Shown here: positions 59,403 to 64,000 of the stretch, in pieces
How the letters are laid out: each line of letters starts with the position of its first letter
Position numbering within the stretch: position 1 is the stretch's first letter
Assembly: GCA_027605045.1 (NCBI GenBank)
Contig: JAQFWX010000011.1
Location: 62,001 to 126,000 of the forward strand
DNA from: Phallus indusiatus
Lineage: Eukaryota > Basidiomycota > Agaricomycetes > Phallales > Phallaceae
DNA length: 64,000 nucleotides
Direction of reading: 5' to 3'
The notes under the pieces: generated by a model
Told to the model about the DNA's origin: nothing
Database searches by the model: none
The model's input: the letters and a program-made list of their open reading frames with translations, nothing else
Position numbers and translations under genes: made by a program

Positions 59403-61123
59403 GCTACGTACAACGGTTAGGTGACCACCTGCAAGTTATTTGCTTATTACGAAAAAAAAGGAACGGTCTGATTGAATTATTAGGCTATGTATACTTCCAT
59501 TGCAGGCCGACCGAAAAGGTGAAGTGTCTGGTTGGGAGAAGTTGAACACCATGTGCTACGTTCATCTTAAAAAAATCATTTTTACGGGCTTGTGACCCCT
59601 TCAGTACAGATGATAGTCCATCACACTTGGTACGATCAATTCAATATACAGGAGATCAAATGGATTGGATCGGTGTGCATAGGTTTGGTGAATGCTGAGC
59701 TTGGCTGCGATGCAGCCGGACAACGTATTGATTGGTTCCCGGTTCGCATTGAATCACAATCTCCTGAGGTAGCCTGAGGGATCCTGTGCCTCTATCGAAA
59801 GTACGGACGACCAATGAATATTCAGCGAAGCTATTTTTAAAAAGGCACAAGATGGTGAGTGCATGAAAGTTGAGAATAATAAGTACGTGACGACAAGGAA
59901 TACATGGACATTATTGGATCAACTCTTCTCCATTTACAGGTTTCAAGTATAATGTGGAGGATCGTGATTGATCTATTCTCCAAAGGCCTTGCGTGGCCCA
60001 TAGCGAAGCCAATTGACTAGTTGCCTGTCGCGCATGTCATGTTTCGCCAAGTATTAATTAAACTAGACCTCATTCATGGGTAAAGTCTACGCTAACCCCA
60101 GACCGGTCGGTCGGATAGCCTCCTGACGGAATTTTATTGCCCCTATGCCGCACATTTTAGTAATAGGATCGCTGGCAAACTCATTCCCCGTAATTCAGGA
60201 AAAAGTTGGAATTTTACACGCGATTTTGCGAGTGGTTTTCAAGATTAGAAGTGAGTCAGGGAGAGAGGCTGAGAAGCACATCATCCGGACCAAAAACAGC
60301 CAGCGGATTGCCGATAGCTACCATCATTCGAATTTTCGCGTCAAGTTTCCGAGGTGAACGAGGTTGTCATGTTGCTATAGCTGAGCAGTGGACACTCTGA
60401 ATACAAGATGGACTTGCTGATACATGGAAGAAGACTGGTCATCTCGTCATCATCCCGATAATGTGGATTATTTGTGCAGCTTATACGGGAGAAATATCAA
60501 CGTGCGTCTGAAGATATCAACATTCCTTGCGAATCATCGACGAGAAAGAAATGCAAGATAGGCAATATGTTCAAAAGATCCAGACTGTTCGGCCAAAAGG
60601 AGCTAGGGCTAAGAAGATCAGTGACGTGGTGCGGTCACAAAGAAACGGACGGAAAGTTTTCGGAGACACTATAGAACCCGTGCCGAAAGGCGGACCGTGA
60701 TGCGTAAAGGACGAAAAGTACGAATATTTGGTCCGATCTGGCTTTAGGCGTCTAAAAGTTCCGGAGGGCACTACCTTATGACGCATAGAACGGGTCATTT
60801 TTTAAGTCAATAGTTGGCCCATTCTCTTGTGTGTGTGCACTGGTTTTCTTTTATATTCTGTTCACTGGAAGAAACTTTTGTTTTGTCTTTTTTCCATACG
60901 CCAGTGGTTTTGAATCAGAAAGGTGATTCGTTCATTTCATTATCGCACGTTTGAATACATACTCAAGTAAGATTGGCAATCCAACAGCGCTTTCTCTTAC
61001 TTTATCCGACCATCACCCTCATATTATCATTACCCTTGCTTCTCCTCCGGGGTTTGCTGTGTTCGCGTTTTAATTGATATATCCTTCTTTCTTCCTTGAT
61101 AGCCCCTTCCCTAATCCTCAGCA
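59403..61123. other. Intergenic; promoter side of TPS1
   Basis: A plus-strand frame from 60145 starts MPHILVIGSLANSFPVIQEK, which resembles the N-terminus of CWF19L1/CwfJ-type proteins, but the continuation decays at once, so it is at most a relic. The last 250 bp before TPS1 are C/T-rich, as in many fungal leaders. Confidence 0.35.
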
Positions 61124-63178
61124 ATGCCCTCCTCTGCCTCTACGCCCACTGAGTCTCCTTCATCCCGACCGGACAGCCGTCGTCTCATCATCGTCTCCAA
61201 TCGTCTACCTATCACCATCTCTAAAGATGCAAAAGGCGAATATCACTTCAAAATGTCCTCAGGAGGTCTTGTTTCTGCTCTGTCGGGTTGCAAGAAGAGT
61301 ATGGCCTTCACATGGATAGGCTGGCCAGGTCATTACATACCGGAGAAGGACCGTCCACTCGTTAACAAACGTCTCATGGACGAATACTCTTGCGTAGCCG
61401 TCTATCTATCAGACGATCTCGCCGACAAGCACTACAATGGTTTTTCAAATTCTATTCTATGGCCATTATTCCACTATCACCCCGGCGAAATGAATTTTGA
61501 CCAAGACCATTGGAGGGCTTACCGCGAAGCCAACTGGTATTTCGCAGAAGCCGTTCGCACGTTACTACGAGAAGGAGACACCGTTTGGGTTCAAGATTAT
61601 CATCTTATGCTTCTACCAATGATTTTGCGCGGAATGGTCGACAAATCTATTTGGGATGACAGTCTATCGGGCAAAGAGCTGGCTTCTATTATGCATGGTA
61701 TCACCGAACATCCCAACAAAATCAATGTGCCAATCCCCAACATCAAAATTGGCTTCTTTTTACACACTCCATTCCCGAGTAGTGAAATTTACAGGTCAGA
61801 CGACCCTCATTATGGTCTCTTTCTTTGAACTTAAAAAATCAAATTACTCTCCACAGGATTTTGCCGGTTCGAAGAGAAATTCTCCTTGGCGTTTTATGCT
61901 GCGATCTGATTGGTTTCCACACATACGACTATGCTCGTCACTTTTTGTCTTCATGTACACGGATTCTCGGTCTATCGACAATGCCAAATGGTGTTGACTT
62001 TGCGGGTCGCTATGCTCACGTTGGGACATTCCCCATCGGTATTGATCCTCATTCCTTCATCGACGTAAGTCTTATTAGGAATAATCTGAGAATAACCAAA
62101 GTTAACGCTGGAGGTTATTGCAGAACCTTGAAAAGGACAGTGTAAAAACCAGAATCCAGGCTCTTGAAAACCGTTTCAAAGGCGTGAAGATTATTGTCGG
62201 TGTCGATCGACTTGATTATATCAAGGGTGTTCCTCAAAAACTACACGCGCTAGAACTCTTCTTGACTCAACACCCTGAATGGATCGGAAAAGTATAAGAT
62301 TCTGCTTCTGTATATCAGTGCTGTCATTAACATCTTTCTCTGATAGGTTGTATTGTGTCAGTTGGCAGTTCCGTCAAGGCAAGACGTTGAAGAATACCAA
62401 AATCTTCGGTCCACGGTTAACGAACTAGTTGGACGCATAAACGGGCGATTCGGAACCGTTGAATTCATGCCCATTCATTTCATGCACAAATCTCTTCCAT
62501 TCGACGAGTTATGTGCTTTATACGCTGTCAGCGACGTTTGCCTGGTTTCAAGTACTCGTGACGGGATGAACTTGGTCAGTCCCATCTCTTCTCCATGTTC
62601 ACCTAGTTCCGCAAAGTATTTACGGTTCTTTTGATAGGTATCGTATGAGTACATCGCATGCCAACAAAAACGTTGTGGAGCAATGATCCTGTCCGAATTC
62701 GCGGGTGCTGCTCAGTCGTTGAATGGCAGTATCATTGTCAACCCGTGGGACTCTCAACAACTGGCTGATGCCATATACGAAGCTGTCACAATGGACATGG
62801 ACACACGGAAAGAAAATCAACGCAAGTTGTTCAAGGTACGTAATTGACATTCTTTCTTCTTTTATACTACAGAGCTGATCGTGTTGTATCAACTATATGT
62901 AGTACGTCAACAAATACTCTGCTGCGTTCTGGGGTACATCCTTCGTCAGCGAAATGTCGAGGATAGGCGCCGCAGGAGCTGTTGAGAAACCTTTGGAAGA
63001 CGATAAACTCCAAAGCAGTGGTACTCACACACCGGACGCCGATACCGACGGAACTCCTGCTACACCTGGTACACCGATTGACCCTTTACAGCCTCTGCCT
63101 ACTGCAGGAACTGATAAGGGCAAGAACGCGATTGGGCGTGATCAAGGTATTCCGATTATTTATGGACAAACGGCGTAA
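61124..63178 (+). CDS. TPS1: Alpha,alpha-trehalose-phosphate synthase (UDP-forming)
   Basis: Six exons (61124-61794, 61857-62064, 62124-62291, 62347-62574, 62638-62835, 62903-63178) join to 582 residues. A short Ser/Pro-rich lead (MPSSASTPTESPSSRPDSR) precedes the GT20 fold: RLIIVSNRLPI, MSSGGLVSALSG, WPLFHYHPGEMNFD, VWVQDYHLMLLP, FFLHTPFPSSEIYR, DLIGFHTYDYARHF, IIVGVDRLDYIKG (donor-site Arg and Lys), and SSTRDGMNLVSYEYIACQ across an intron. The enzyme makes trehalose-6-phosphate from UDP-glucose and glucose-6-phosphate in the cytosol, for stress protection and glycolytic control. There is no C-terminal phosphatase domain, so it is the Tps1 type. The C-terminal 90 residues are a disordered Pro/Thr/Asp-rich extension (HTPDADTDGTPATPGTP) beyond the catalytic core. 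Confidence 0.97.
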
Positions 63179-63633
63179 GAAAAGATGTTACTTTTTCTTT
63201 GTCGTTTTGTGGTTTTTTCTTTCCCTCATTCAGTACGTATACGAGTCGAGGATAGGGTATTTTTTCCCCTCTATACATGGTTATTAGGAGAATACCCTTA
63301 TTCACGTGTTATGTTTCATTCCGTGTCAAACTTTACATATAATTCGGGATTAAAACACCTCTCTTTACTTCGTAGATTCAGCCTTTGTTTCTCTTCATTT
63401 CACGCACTCTATGCTCCTCTCCCTGTAGATTAAATATACATGATCTCCATTTAGATGCCCCGAAAATTCACGAATAGCCATCAACCATAATTTGTATCTT
63501 TATAATATAAATTTGCACTTTCCCTTTTTCACGATCTTTCACGGGCATTGACAGCGGGAGTCGGGGGTTTCCGACGCGGTCTCATTGGCGCGTGACAGTG
63601 ACGCATTGCAAAAGTCACACCTCTCCCCGAACT
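63179..63633. other. Intergenic region TPS1 / VMA9
   Basis: 3' flank of TPS1 and promoter of the V-ATPase subunit gene. Nothing else is seen. Confidence 0.4.
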
Positions 63634-63974
63634 ATGGCCTCAACACTGCCAGTGTACTTCGTTTTCGTCGTCATTTTAGGGGCCATGCTGGCCTCATGGC
63701 TTTTAACACCAAAAGGTCCGCAACAAACGTATGTATTGAAGTAGTTTCCAAAAGCATGATGTCTTGATTCTTGACTGATTGATTGATTCCGCAGACTAAT
63801 CCGGTCGAGCTTGTTACTTACACTTATGTGTTGTTATATTATGTGGGCTGTAACCTATTTGGCGCAAGTAAATCCTCTAATAGGTATGTTTCTGTTATTC
63901 CGTGCGGTTATTCTCCGGACGTTTATTTTGAACTGGAATATATAGTTCCGAAAGTTGGCGAGGTTGGAGAGTGA
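63634..63974 (+). CDS. VMA9: V-type proton ATPase subunit e
   Basis: Exons 63634-63728 and 63795-63883 encode MASTLPVYFVFVVILGAMLA then SWLLTPKGPQQT, and LIRSSLLLTLMCCYIMWAV ending TYLAQVNPLI. This is the two-helix hydrophobic subunit e of the vacuolar ATPase Vo sector, whose usual length is about 70-75 residues. A third exon 63946-63974 would end it VPKVGEVGE and give 70 residues, but the true terminal exon could lie past the window edge because family members more often end in an APRR-type basic tail. The protein is needed for Vo assembly in the ER and acidification of vacuoles. Confidence 0.85.
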
Positions 63975-64000
63975 AGGTGAGGGACAGTGAGAAGCGGTTA

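Noticed and set aside
60145..60357. CWF19L1/CwfJ-like protein
   Set aside because: Only about 25 residues at the start resemble the family. No further exon could be found, so at most it is a relic.

Overview
The window is nuclear DNA of a filamentous basidiomycete fungus, most likely an Agaricomycete. Genes are cut by many short introns (about 50-60 bp, mostly GT-AG), the exons join with consistent reading phase, and several families are typical of mushrooms: DUF6533 and DUF6535 membrane proteins, a class I sesquiterpene synthase and a GST_N_3 protein. There are no operons, bacterial genes or CRISPR arrays. Gene models were built by hand from translated frames and splice sites. A model stated to join to a multiple of three with domain continuity at each junction is the better-supported kind.

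Layout. 1-9.9 kb is accessory DNA: a DUF6535 remnant, two members of an unrecognised protein family (2461-3462 and 3827-5047), decayed coding sequence, small tandem repeats, and a third family member (8731-9881) that is a pseudogene split by a 436-bp retroposon-like insertion. 9.9-19.6 kb holds a secreted GH18 chitinase, a phosphoinositide phospholipase C, a Ser/Pro-rich protein with two C2H2-like fingers, and a sesquiterpene synthase. 19.6-26 kb is gene-poor and repeat-rich: a perfect-looking hairpin, two CTGA-motif clusters, a tandem array of a tiny protein family, and a decayed copy of the RVB1 3' end. 26-46.7 kb is a dense housekeeping block: RVB1 and phosphomannomutase (divergent, 131 bp apart), citrate synthase, a tail-anchored Pex26-like protein, RFC subunit 3, a bHLH regulator, a Nudix (DIPP-type) hydrolase, and a ZIP zinc transporter divergent from an HD-domain hydrolase. 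46.7-58.6 kb is again accessory: a GST-domain protein, a deaminase-like protein lacking the expected catalytic Glu, the fourth member of the unknown family, and a DUF6533 membrane protein. 58.6-64 kb returns to housekeeping: COQ9, trehalose-6-phosphate synthase, and V-ATPase subunit e at the right edge.

The genes are not one pathway. The housekeeping genes serve chromatin remodelling, mannose activation, the TCA cycle, replication, ubiquinone, trehalose and vacuolar acidification. The terpene synthase has no P450 or other tailoring gene beside it. The strongest candidates for something undescribed are the four-copy orphan family with its conserved exon layout and C-terminal cysteine motif, the retroposon that broke one copy, the tiny tandem-array family, and unusual splicing in conserved genes: a 5-nt and a 6-nt micro-exon, and three probable GC-AG introns.
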